Below, piece by piece: positions 34,741-41,497 of a stretch of 41,497 nucleotides of DNA. Source of the DNA: DTSX01 sp964633465 (GTDB lineage: Bacteria; Pseudomonadota; Gammaproteobacteria; Steroidobacterales; UBA11654); assembly GCA_964633465.1 (NCBI GenBank), contig CAZWGB010000005.1:1-41497 (forward strand), given 5' to 3'. Both the position numbers and the translations under genes were made by a program. A model generated the notes under the pieces. That model did no database searches, had not been told where the DNA came from, and worked only from the letters and a program-made list of their open reading frames with translations. Each line of letters starts with the position of its first letter. Positions within the stretch are counted from its first letter, which is position 1.

Positions 34741-35562
34741 ATGTTTAGAAAAGAGAGCATTTTCAGATATCTCGTGATATTCATATCGGTGATAGTGATC
34801 ACTGGTTGTTCGCAAAAAGTGCCTCTGACAAAAACGAAATCGGCCAGTTCTAGCCAAACGACAACTCTCATTGACAATTGCACCATTCAACGTGAAAAAG
34901 GCTACGAGTATCGTGAAAAAGGAAGGAAGTATAAGGTCTTGACTTCCAATAGAGGTTACAAAAAGAGAGGCATAGCTTCTTGGTATGGCCCGAATTTTAA
35001 TGGTCAAGCAACTGCATGTGGTGAAATTTATGACATGTTTGACTTTACGGCTGCACATAAAACTCTGCCTATGCCCTCTTATCTCAGGGTAACCAACCTA
35101 AAAAACGGACAATCAGTTGTCGTAAAAGTGAATGATCGCGGGCCTTTCATCAGCAATAGAATTATTGATTTGTCCTACGCTGCAGCCAGGGCAATTAATA
35201 TGTTGGAAGAAGGCACTGCTTTTGTTGAACTGGTGAACATCACCCAATCTGAAGCAGCGAGAACTATTAACCATAGAAATAAAAGCAAGATGTCAAAAGA
35301 AAGGATAGCAGGAATTGTAAAATTTAATTCCAATACAATATATTTACAAATAGGGGCATTCAAAGAGAAAAACAATGCTTTTAAAATGCAACAAAGAATT
35401 TCATCAGAAGGCATTAAAAATGTTTACATAAAAAAATCTAGGGTAAAAAGACAAGTGCTCTATCGAGTCCAAATAGGTCCGATAAAAACAATAGATAAAT
35501 ACGATCAAATTGCAAATTTGTTAGCATCCCTGTCTTTAGATATGAACTTGGTCACGAGATAA
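34741..35562 (+). CDS. rlpA: Septal/elongation lipoprotein RlpA (lytic transglycosylase with SPOR domain)
   Basis: A 273-residue lipoprotein. The lipobox is VITGCSQK (Cys23). The double-psi beta-barrel domain covers about residues 75-155 (GIASWYGPNFNG, TACGEIYDMFDFTAAHKTLP, VKVNDRGPF), with the Glu/Asp/His region used for denuded-glycan cleavage in characterised RlpA. The C-terminal SPOR domain (IYLQIGAFKEKNNAFKM to LYRVQIGPI, about 200-265) binds stem-peptide-free glycan. It starts one base after the mltB stop. Outer-membrane periplasmic face. Confidence 0.95.
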   Translation: MFRKESIFRYLVIFISVIVITGCSQKVPLTKTKSASSSQTTTLIDNCTIQREKGYEYREKGRKYKVLTSNRGYKKRGIASWYGPNFNGQATACGEIYDMFDFTAAHKTLPMPSYLRVTNLKNGQSVVVKVNDRGPFISNRIIDLSYAAARAINMLEEGTAFVELVNITQSEAARTINHRNKSKMSKERIAGIVKFNSNTIYLQIGAFKEKNNAFKMQQRISSEGIKNVYIKKSRVKRQVLYRVQIGPIKTIDKYDQIANLLASLSLDMNLVTR

Positions 35563-35654
35563 AGCCAATTGTCTATCCTTTTTGATTTGTGGTATTGTTT
35601 TTCTTTAAATTAAGACAAAAATTGAGAAGGAAAAACACCGGAAAAAACTGGTTC

Positions 35655-36806
35655 ATGTTTCTACGAAATTTAAAAAAATCTCTACTGCAATTGATCCCAA
35701 TTCTATGCTGCTTGGTGTTTACTGCACATGGCGCGACTATTGTGCCAAAAGCACCAAAAATCCCAGTAAAGAGTTATGTTTTAATGGAAGTTAATACAGG
35801 CAAAATGATTGCAAAACTTGAGGAAAACAAACACATTCAACCTGCCAGTATCAACAAATTAATGACTGCTTATTCCGCATTCCTGTATCTGAATGACGGG
35901 CAAATCAGCTTGGATGATAAAGTTACGATCAGCAATAAAGCCTGGAAAACAGGAGGCTCGAGCATGTTTATTGATCCTTCGATGCAACTCACTGTGGAAG
36001 AGTTACTTCAAGGCATGATCGTGGTCTCTGGCAACGATGCAAGTGTTGCTCTAGCGGAGTTTTTAGCCGGCTCAGAAGATACCTTTGTTGAGATAATGAA
36101 CATTTACGCAGAATCCATGGGGATGGAAAATACGCATTACGTCAATGCAACGGGACTCGACCATGAAGAACAATACTCGTCTGCCCTTGACATAGGACTA
36201 CTGGCATCAGAAATTATTAATAAATATCCAGAGTATTACCGCTATTATTCTCAAAAATCTTTCACCTTCAATGGAATTAAGCAATACAACAGAAATAAAT
36301 TGCTCTCGAGAGACGAATCTGTTGATGGCATGAAAACTGGTTATACATCTTCAGCAGGTTACTGTTTGGTAGCCTCTGCAAAAAGAGATTCGATGCGATT
36401 AATTGCGGTGGTTATTGGAGCAGAAAATGAACAGGTTAGAACAGATTCAGCTGCAGCTTTGCTGAATTATGGTTTTAGATTCTTTGAGAATAAGAAGGTG
36501 GTGGAATTGAACAAAGAGTACACCACAGCAAAAGTATGGCAGGGTGAAACTGACCAAATTGCACTTGTCTCCAGATCGGATATCACGAAAACAATCGCCA
36601 AAGGAGCCGCTAAAGATTTTACAACCGAAATTGAAATTTACTCCCCAATTGTTGCCCCTGTTGATCCATCGCAAGCCCTTGGCAAAATGACTCTTAAAAA
36701 CGGCAAAGAGGTGGTAGTAGAAACTCCGCTTTACCCGATGTCGGCAATTGCTAAAGGTAGCATTTGGCAACAAATCTATGACAGAGTCAGACTCCGCTTA
36801 GAGTGA
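35655..36806 (+). CDS. dacA: D-alanyl-D-alanine carboxypeptidase (PBP5/6 type)
   Basis: A 383-residue low-molecular-weight PBP that trims the terminal D-Ala of peptidoglycan stems. From the ATG at 35655 it begins with a signal peptide (MFLRNLKKSLLQLIPILC, cleavage near THGA). The catalytic SxxK is SINK in QPASINKLMTAYS, SGN is in VVSGNDASVALAE and KTG in DGMKTGYTSSAGYC. The C-terminal beta domain and the last amphipathic helix (SIWQQIYDRVRLRLE) anchor it to the inner membrane. A GTG at 35589 would add 22 residues without a better ribosome site. It is followed 9 bases later by lipB; the small DUF493 gene (ybeD) often found between them is absent. Confidence 0.96.
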   Translation: MFLRNLKKSLLQLIPILCCLVFTAHGATIVPKAPKIPVKSYVLMEVNTGKMIAKLEENKHIQPASINKLMTAYSAFLYLNDGQISLDDKVTISNKAWKTGGSSMFIDPSMQLTVEELLQGMIVVSGNDASVALAEFLAGSEDTFVEIMNIYAESMGMENTHYVNATGLDHEEQYSSALDIGLLASEIINKYPEYYRYYSQKSFTFNGIKQYNRNKLLSRDESVDGMKTGYTSSAGYCLVASAKRDSMRLIAVVIGAENEQVRTDSAAALLNYGFRFFENKKVVELNKEYTTAKVWQGETDQIALVSRSDITKTIAKGAAKDFTTEIEIYSPIVAPVDPSQALGKMTLKNGKEVVVETPLYPMSAIAKGSIWQQIYDRVRLRLE

Positions 36807-36815
36807 AGCAATCCA

Positions 36816-37448
36816 ATGGAAAAAGGGGCCCAAAGAACTAATAGAAATCCCGTTGTCTTCAAAGAATTAGGAAGGCAAGATTACCTAGTCACGCTTGCAA
36901 TGATGCAAGAATTTACTGCCAACAGAGATAATCAAACGCTGGACCAAATTTGGTTTACAGAACACGATCCTGTGTTTTCTTGCGGCGTCAGAACCGATAA
37001 AAATGAGCTGCCAAGAACCACAGATATTCCAGTTATTACAACGGATCGTGGTGGACAAATAACCTATCATGCTCCCGGCCAACTCTTGGTTTATATACTT
37101 TTTGACCTAAAAAGGAGATCAGCAAAAATCAGAGAATTCATTCATGATTTTGAGAATATAATGCTGAACACAGTACGTTATTATTCAGACGAAGCAATTT
37201 TAAATAAAAGTGAACCAGGTATCTTTATCAAAAATAAGAAAATTGTTAGCTTTGGTTTAAAAATTTCGAAAGGGCATAGTTACCACGGCGCATCAATTAA
37301 TGTTTCAATGAATATGGACCCATGGAAAAAAATAAACATTTGCGGAAAAAAAAACCAGCAAGTAACTGATTTAGAGCGAGAAGGTATAACAACAAATATA
37401 TCCAGTGTCTCAAAAGTAATTAGCCAACAAGTATTAGCGACTTTCTAG
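36816..37448 (+). CDS. lipB: Octanoyl-ACP:protein octanoyltransferase
   Basis: A 210-residue LipB that moves octanoyl groups from ACP to lipoyl domains, the first step of lipoate attachment. The signature DRGGQITYHAPGQLLVYILFDL holds the acyl-binding motif, the Lys is in VSFGLKISKGHSYHG, and the Cys nucleophile is in INICGKKNQQVTDL near residue 174. Length is normal. It is the last rightward gene of the cluster; the usual lipA is not next to it. Its 3' end overlaps the convergent PLP-enzyme gene by 15 bases. Confidence 0.95.
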   Translation: MEKGAQRTNRNPVVFKELGRQDYLVTLAMMQEFTANRDNQTLDQIWFTEHDPVFSCGVRTDKNELPRTTDIPVITTDRGGQITYHAPGQLLVYILFDLKRRSAKIREFIHDFENIMLNTVRYYSDEAILNKSEPGIFIKNKKIVSFGLKISKGHSYHGASINVSMNMDPWKKINICGKKNQQVTDLEREGITTNISSVSKVISQQVLATF

Positions 37449-38636
37449 TCTAGCCAAAGCCTTTTCAAGATCTTCGATCAGATCGGTAACATCTTCCAAT
37501 CCTGCGTGCAGCCTTAGTAATGTATTATCGTAATATTCCACATCTGATACACGGCGTTGTTGCAAATTTGTGGGGATGAGTAACGATTCATATCCACCCC
37601 AGCTATAACCCATAGCGAATAACTCCATATGATTAAACATATGTGTGAGTGCATCTTCAGGGTATTGTTTATCAAGAATGATGCCCATCAAACTACCACC
37701 CCCTGTAAATGTTTTCTTCCAAAGATCATGGTACCTAGAAAATGGCGCGGGTGGGTATAAAACAGCTTTGACGTTTGGGTGCTTGTTCAGCCAATCAGCA
37801 ATTTCCATGGCATTCTGAAATTGCTGTTCCATTCTAACTGCCATGGATCTCAAGCCTCTCAGACCAAGATAGCATTCTTCTGGGCCAGCCGAAATACCCT
37901 GAAAAAAAGCACTTGTTTTTACAGCTTTATAACTATCTCTAGTGCAAGCAACGATCCCCAACATGGCATCAGAGTGCCCGACTATATATTTAGTTGCAGA
38001 TTGAACTTCGACATCGATCCCGTGCTCTAATGGTCTGAAAAACAATGGTCCTGCCCAGGTGTTATCCAAAATAATGGTAACGTTTGTGTTCATCTGGGAG
38101 CTTTTCTCCCTGACAATCTTGACGATCAGTTCAATATTATGTATTTCGAAGGTAGTTGTACTCGGCGCTTCAAGATAAACAACTCGTGTACTTGGTTTTA
38201 TCCTGGCAGCTAACTCTTCACCAATAATGGGTGAAAAAAATTCAACTTCCACACCGAGAGGTGTCAAGTGGTTGGTAAAAAATAATCCAGCTGGCTCATA
38301 GCAACCTTCGGTGACTAAAACATGATCACCTTGATTCAGGAAAGCACTGGCAGCGATATTAATTGCTGCCATCCCTGAGCTGGTTGCAACTGAACGATAG
38401 GCTCCAGACAAGTCAGAATAAGCTTCTTCCAAAGCTAGACTGTTGGGTGAACCAAACCGGCCATAAACAAAGTCTCTGAATTCTCTGTCCCATCCTCTAA
38501 ATTCAGCCAACGATTCGAAGATAACGGTTGAAGCTCTGTAGGGAGGAATGTTAACTGCACCTTGTCTATATTTTTTATCCCTACCGGAATGGGTCAAGAT
38601 TGTACTTTGCTTGGTTTTTTTTGGTTTCTGCTTCAT
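37434..38636 (-). CDS. metC: Cystathionine beta-lyase-like PLP enzyme
   Basis: A 400-residue Cys/Met metabolism fold-type I PLP enzyme. The PLP Lys is in SATKYIVGHSDAMLG near residue 218, the ring-stacking Tyr region is PPYRASTVIF, and VVYLEAPSTTTFEIHNI lies before LDNTWAGPLFFRPLEHGIDV. The DNTWAGP and GHSD pattern and EECYLGLRGLRSMAVRMEQQ favour MetC-type beta-lyase (cystathionine to homocysteine) over gamma-synthases. It has a good ribosome site (AAGGAAA, 9 bases upstream). With the core-MetE protein it would complete the late methionine pathway, but they are 19 kb apart. It precedes no partner gene; murU lies 18 bases upstream and may share its transcript. Confidence 0.88.
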   Translation of the reverse strand: MKQKPKKTKQSTILTHSGRDKKYRQGAVNIPPYRASTVIFESLAEFRGWDREFRDFVYGRFGSPNSLALEEAYSDLSGAYRSVATSSGMAAINIAASAFLNQGDHVLVTEGCYEPAGLFFTNHLTPLGVEVEFFSPIIGEELAARIKPSTRVVYLEAPSTTTFEIHNIELIVKIVREKSSQMNTNVTIILDNTWAGPLFFRPLEHGIDVEVQSATKYIVGHSDAMLGIVACTRDSYKAVKTSAFFQGISAGPEECYLGLRGLRSMAVRMEQQFQNAMEIADWLNKHPNVKAVLYPPAPFSRYHDLWKKTFTGGGSLMGIILDKQYPEDALTHMFNHMELFAMGYSWGGYESLLIPTNLQQRRVSDVEYYDNTLLRLHAGLEDVTDLIEDLEKALARLESR

Positions 38637-38654
38637 TAATATACTTTTCCTTAA

Positions 38655-39305
38655 TCAGCGATCAGCTTTATTTAACCGTTCAATGGTACCGACATCAAGC
38701 CATTTACCCAAAAATAACTCTCCTTTGACTAAACCCAATCCGATAAATTTACGCAATAGAGGAGCAAGCGAGAATATGGATTGATTCGCCCCTTGAAAAA
38801 TATCTGGAGATAGAAAGCTAATGCCGCTGAAAGTATGCATCTGGGTGGCTTCATTCAACACCTGATCGCGCTCCAAACCAAAATCCCCCCCTTCATTATG
38901 ATCTGGATTGGGCACCAAAACCAAGTGTGCTAAAGAATTCTCAGCCAAAACGAATGGCGCAAAGGTATAACTAGTGATGATGTCTGCATTAATGACCCAA
39001 AATGGCTCGTTTTGGAAATAGTTTAAAGCATTAAAGATACCACCCCCCGTGCCTAAAGGTATTTCTCCTTCATGGACGCAGGAAATATGAAGCTCGGGTA
39101 AATCCAATTGAGTCACAAAGTCTTGTATTTGCGAACCCAACCATGAAGTATTGATAACAATTTCTCGAATACCAGAACCATACAAGGCATTTATATTTCT
39201 CTCCAACAAACTGATTCCATGGACCCTAAGTAGAGGTTTGGGTATTTTCTGAGTATAAGGCATAAGTCTTTTCCCTCTGCCTGCAGCTAAAATCATTGCT
39301 TTCAT
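38655..39305 (-). CDS. murU: N-acetylmuramate 1-phosphate uridylyltransferase
   Basis: A 216-residue nucleotidyltransferase. The activation loop MILAAGRGKRLMPYTQKIPK is at residues 4-23, and FWVINADIITSY holds the metal-binding Asp. MurU makes UDP-MurNAc from MurNAc-1-P in the recycling route that bypasses MurA. The start comes directly after the amgK stop (no gap), so the pair is translationally coupled. The gene order amgK-murU opposite lptD is the Pseudomonas arrangement. Cytoplasmic. Confidence 0.94.
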   Translation of the reverse strand: MKAMILAAGRGKRLMPYTQKIPKPLLRVHGISLLERNINALYGSGIREIVINTSWLGSQIQDFVTQLDLPELHISCVHEGEIPLGTGGGIFNALNYFQNEPFWVINADIITSYTFAPFVLAENSLAHLVLVPNPDHNEGGDFGLERDQVLNEATQMHTFSGISFLSPDIFQGANQSIFSLAPLLRKFIGLGLVKGELFLGKWLDVGTIERLNKADR

Positions 39306-40295
39306 TTAATACACATGCTGATGAATGAATTGGTATAACGGATCAAGGAATGGATGATTTTTTGCAGTTGTATATACATAATTGATCGTTCTTGGTATAT
39401 CTAAAATATAACTGTCTTTTCCATCCCGATATTTGAGCCGTGAAAAAATACCGATAGCTTTTAGATGCCTTTGTACGCCCATTAAATCAAACGCCAATTT
39501 GAACTCTTGATGACTCTTTTCAATCAACTCAAGATCCATTAACCGGGCAAAATAATGATCAACCCAGTGGTCAATTTTTGAGCTTGGCAAGCTGATGTAG
39601 CAATCCTTAAGTAAAGAGACAAGATCATAGGTTATCGGTCCCCTTACAGCATCCTGGAAATCTACAACGCCCATTTCTCCTTTCTCAGACATCAGAATGT
39701 TTCTCGAGTGGAAGTCACGATGGACAAACACCTGATTCTGATCCAATGCGTATACAGACAGTTGTTCAAAAATTTCCTCAAAGCCATAGTCATCGATAAT
39801 TTCAGGGCCAATTTTAAGATGGCGTAGACAGAACCAATCGACAAACAAACGCATTTCATCCATCAGCAGCTCTTTGCTGTATAAAGGTAGACCCTCAACA
39901 TGCGAGGAACCATTGGTTTGTATATTAAAAAGTATTTCGATAGCTTCTCCATAGAATTCTTGAGCCTTAGTTTCCTGTCGGTGTATTGCATTCAGCATTG
40001 TTTCTTTGCCTAAATCACCAATCAATAAAAATCCTTCCTGCAGATTAGTTGCAATGATTTTCGGTACTATGACACCCATCGCCTGCATTAAAGAGGCGAT
40101 TTTGACAAATTTCACAGAATCTTCATATTCAGGTGGTGCATCGACTGCGATGTAGGTGTTTTGATTATCGACAAAAACCCTGAAATAGCGCCTGAAACTG
40201 GCATCTGTGCTGGCTGGAGCAATCGATTTGATGGGCTTATCTATAGAATTTGATAACCAATTTTCTAGGTCTTTATATCGGTGATCCTGGTTCAA
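39306..40295 (-). CDS. amgK: Anomeric MurNAc/GlcNAc kinase, TTG start
   Basis: A 329-residue aminoglycoside-phosphotransferase-fold kinase. The Brenner catalytic motif is FVHRDFHSRNILM near residues 190-202, the Mg Asp is in MGVVDFQDAVRGPITYDLVS, and the N-terminal ITLK-like strands are seen at SDASFRRYFRV. AmgK phosphorylates MurNAc at C1 for MurU. The start is a TTG at 40295; GGGTGG is the likely ribosome site 4-5 bases upstream, and no nearby ATG exists. It is transcribed opposite lptD across 145 bases. Confidence 0.94.
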   Translation of the reverse strand: MNQDHRYKDLENWLSNSIDKPIKSIAPASTDASFRRYFRVFVDNQNTYIAVDAPPEYEDSVKFVKIASLMQAMGVIVPKIIATNLQEGFLLIGDLGKETMLNAIHRQETKAQEFYGEAIEILFNIQTNGSSHVEGLPLYSKELLMDEMRLFVDWFCLRHLKIGPEIIDDYGFEEIFEQLSVYALDQNQVFVHRDFHSRNILMSEKGEMGVVDFQDAVRGPITYDLVSLLKDCYISLPSSKIDHWVDHYFARLMDLELIEKSHQEFKLAFDLMGVQRHLKAIGIFSRLKYRDGKDSYILDIPRTINYVYTTAKNHPFLDPLYQFIHQHVY

Positions 40296-40440
40296 AAAGC
40301 CACCCTATCAATTAAAATAATGTTTTGAGTTAGAAATGAAATCATATTACATCATAAATGGCTTCTATTAGATTACAAAGGTAAGGAAAATAAACAGGTA
40401 TCATTATAAGATTGGCTTAGTTTAAAGTAGGAAAAATATT

Positions 40441-41497
40441 TTGCGTTGCTTCATTTCAATCAGCATTGTCTCAATTATATTGGTTATGCCAATAGAATCC
40501 TTAGCTCTTGAGCCAAACTTAAATTTGACCAGCTGTTTGGTGAGCAATACAGGGAAAATTTCAACCGCTCAAGACAGTGAAAACAATCTATCTATAGAAG
40601 CAGGCTCAATTCAGGCTGAATTAGGAGGCAGAGTTGATATCCAAGAAAAAATCAGAGTAACTTCAGGCCCGAATAGAATCACTGCTGACGAGGCCTCATA
40701 TGATGAAGCTGCAGGTTTGCTAAACATTCCAAAGAGTGTCGTTTTTGAAAATCCTGATTTAATTATCTTTGGTGAGAGTGCAAAGCTAATGACAAAAGAA
40801 AAAACTGCCGTCATTGATGGTGCCGATTATCAAATTTTTTCCATTCCAGCCAGAGGCACTGCTAGTCAAATAAGGGTGGAGAATGGAAAAAATATCGAGC
40901 TTAATGAAGTCACTTACAGCACCTGTACTTCGATAGATAATGCATGGGAATTAAGTGCCAAAAAGATTGCCATCAACAATCAATCTGGGGAAGGCAGAGC
41001 CAGAAATCTTGTACTGAAATTCAAAGATATTCCAATAATTTTTTTGCCCTACCTTTCCTTTCCAACAACTGACCAAAGAAAAACTGGGCTGCTTTCACCA
41101 AACTTGGGCAGATCCTCAAAAAGGGGGCTAGAAATTAGCCTACCTTATTACTGGAATCTAGCCCCAAATATAGATCTTACAACCACGCCCACCCTGATGG
41201 CTAAAAGAGGCATACAACTGTCTACAGAATTAAGATTTCTTAATGCAAATCAAGAAGGGAAAACCCTTATTGATTACTTACCCAATGATGATAAATACAA
41301 TAAAAAAGATCGAACTTACATATCCCATAGCCAAACTGTTAATTTATCATCAAATTGGCGAATGAAATTGGATGGAGAATATGCGTCGGATAACAGCTAT
41401 TTTGAAGACTTAACCGGCACCATGAGCTCGACCAGTCGAACGCATTTACTGAGAGAGATTCAACTGGAAAAATTCTCAGAAAATTGGTTCATGGAAA
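40441..41497 (+). CDS. lptD: LPS-assembly protein LptD, 5' part (truncated by the window edge)
   Basis: The first 352 codons of an open frame that runs off the window. It starts with TTG at 40441 (in-frame stop at 40423; TAGG a few bases upstream as a weak ribosome site), giving a signal peptide RCFISISIVSIILVMPIESLAL. A later ATG at 40486 would lose the signal peptide. The N-terminal OstA-like domain (about residues 55-170) includes SIEAGSIQAELGGRVDI. Typical LptD landmarks follow: YSTCTSIDNAWELSA, whose Cys is the interdomain disulfide partner, then FKDIPIIFLPYLSFPTTDQR, KTGLLSPNLGRSSKRGLE and LPYYWNLAPNIDLTTTPTLM. LptD inserts LPS in the outer leaflet with LptE. Confidence 0.95.
   Translation, partial: MRCFISISIVSIILVMPIESLALEPNLNLTSCLVSNTGKISTAQDSENNLSIEAGSIQAELGGRVDIQEKIRVTSGPNRITADEASYDEAAGLLNIPKSVVFENPDLIIFGESAKLMTKEKTAVIDGADYQIFSIPARGTASQIRVENGKNIELNEVTYSTCTSIDNAWELSAKKIAINNQSGEGRARNLVLKFKDIPIIFLPYLSFPTTDQRKTGLLSPNLGRSSKRGLEISLPYYWNLAPNIDLTTTPTLMAKRGIQLSTELRFLNANQEGKTLIDYLPNDDKYNKKDRTYISHSQTVNLSSNWRMKLDGEYASDNSYFEDLTGTMSSTSRTHLLREIQLEKFSENWFME

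Noticed and set aside
34693..35058. 121-residue reverse-strand open frame across mltB and rlpA
   Set aside because: It is antisense to two well-supported genes and shows no domain.

Overview
This window looks like chromosomal DNA of a moderately AT-rich, Gram-negative gammaproteobacterium. LptD, LolB, a TonB-dependent receptor, RlpA, and the Rod-complex genes show the outer membrane and rod shape. Three blocks have gene orders that I recall from Pseudomonas: moeB-prmC-prfA / lolB-tRNA-Gln-prs-rplY-pth-ychF-tRNA-Met, gatBAC / mreBCD joined to mrdA-rodA-mltB-rlpA-dacA-lipB, and murU-amgK / lptD. The accessory genes (TonB receptor, UbiD, Rieske oxygenase, TPR-sulfotransferase) would suit a free-living, perhaps marine, heterotroph; that lifestyle is an inference. 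I saw no CRISPR array, insertion sequence, prophage or rRNA gene.

Layout. 1-370: end of a polyamine-type ABC permease. 0.4-3.0 kb: a TPR-sulfotransferase gene converging on an Asp/Asn beta-hydroxylase-like gene. 3.2-14.2 kb: an accessory catabolic-looking region with a TonB receptor closed by a strong terminator, then NTF2-like/UbiD/beta-propeller genes on +, then SDR, MFS and Rieske oxygenase genes on -, then an unrecognised 205-residue protein followed by an HsaA-like flavin monooxygenase on +. 14.2-16.6 kb: a COG4798-type methyltransferase, a DUF1015 protein and a 66-residue small protein. 16.6-24.9 kb: tRNA-Met, ychF, a core-MetE methyltransferase, pth, rplY, prs, tRNA-Gln, lolB, then divergent prfA-prmC-moeB. 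25.0-28.2 kb: gatCAB on -. 28.3-37.4 kb: a continuous cell-elongation cluster, mreB-mreC-mreD-mrdA-rodA-mltB-rlpA-dacA, then lipB. 37.4-41.5 kb: a cystathionine beta-lyase-like gene, murU-amgK (MurNAc recycling) and the divergent 5' part of lptD.

How they work together. The right half is housekeeping: translation (RF1 and its methyltransferase, Pth, L25, YchF, GatCAB, two tRNAs), PRPP synthesis, peptidoglycan elongation and trimming, muropeptide recycling and LPS export. The left half is the only region that could hold an undescribed system. It combines an outer-membrane receptor, an inner-membrane exporter or importer, a prenyl-FMN decarboxylase, a Rieske oxygenase and an acyl-CoA-dehydrogenase-fold flavin monooxygenase, which fits uptake and oxidative breakdown of an aromatic or terpenoid-like compound. 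The substrate cannot be read from the sequence, and no reductase partner and no UbiX are present in the window.

Notable details: three TTG-started genes (gatA, amgK, lptD), the lolB and prfA start codons separated by one base with hemA and ispE absent from their usual places, a core-MetE gene inserted between pth and ychF, and a tRNA-Met with an A-C mismatch closing its anticodon stem.
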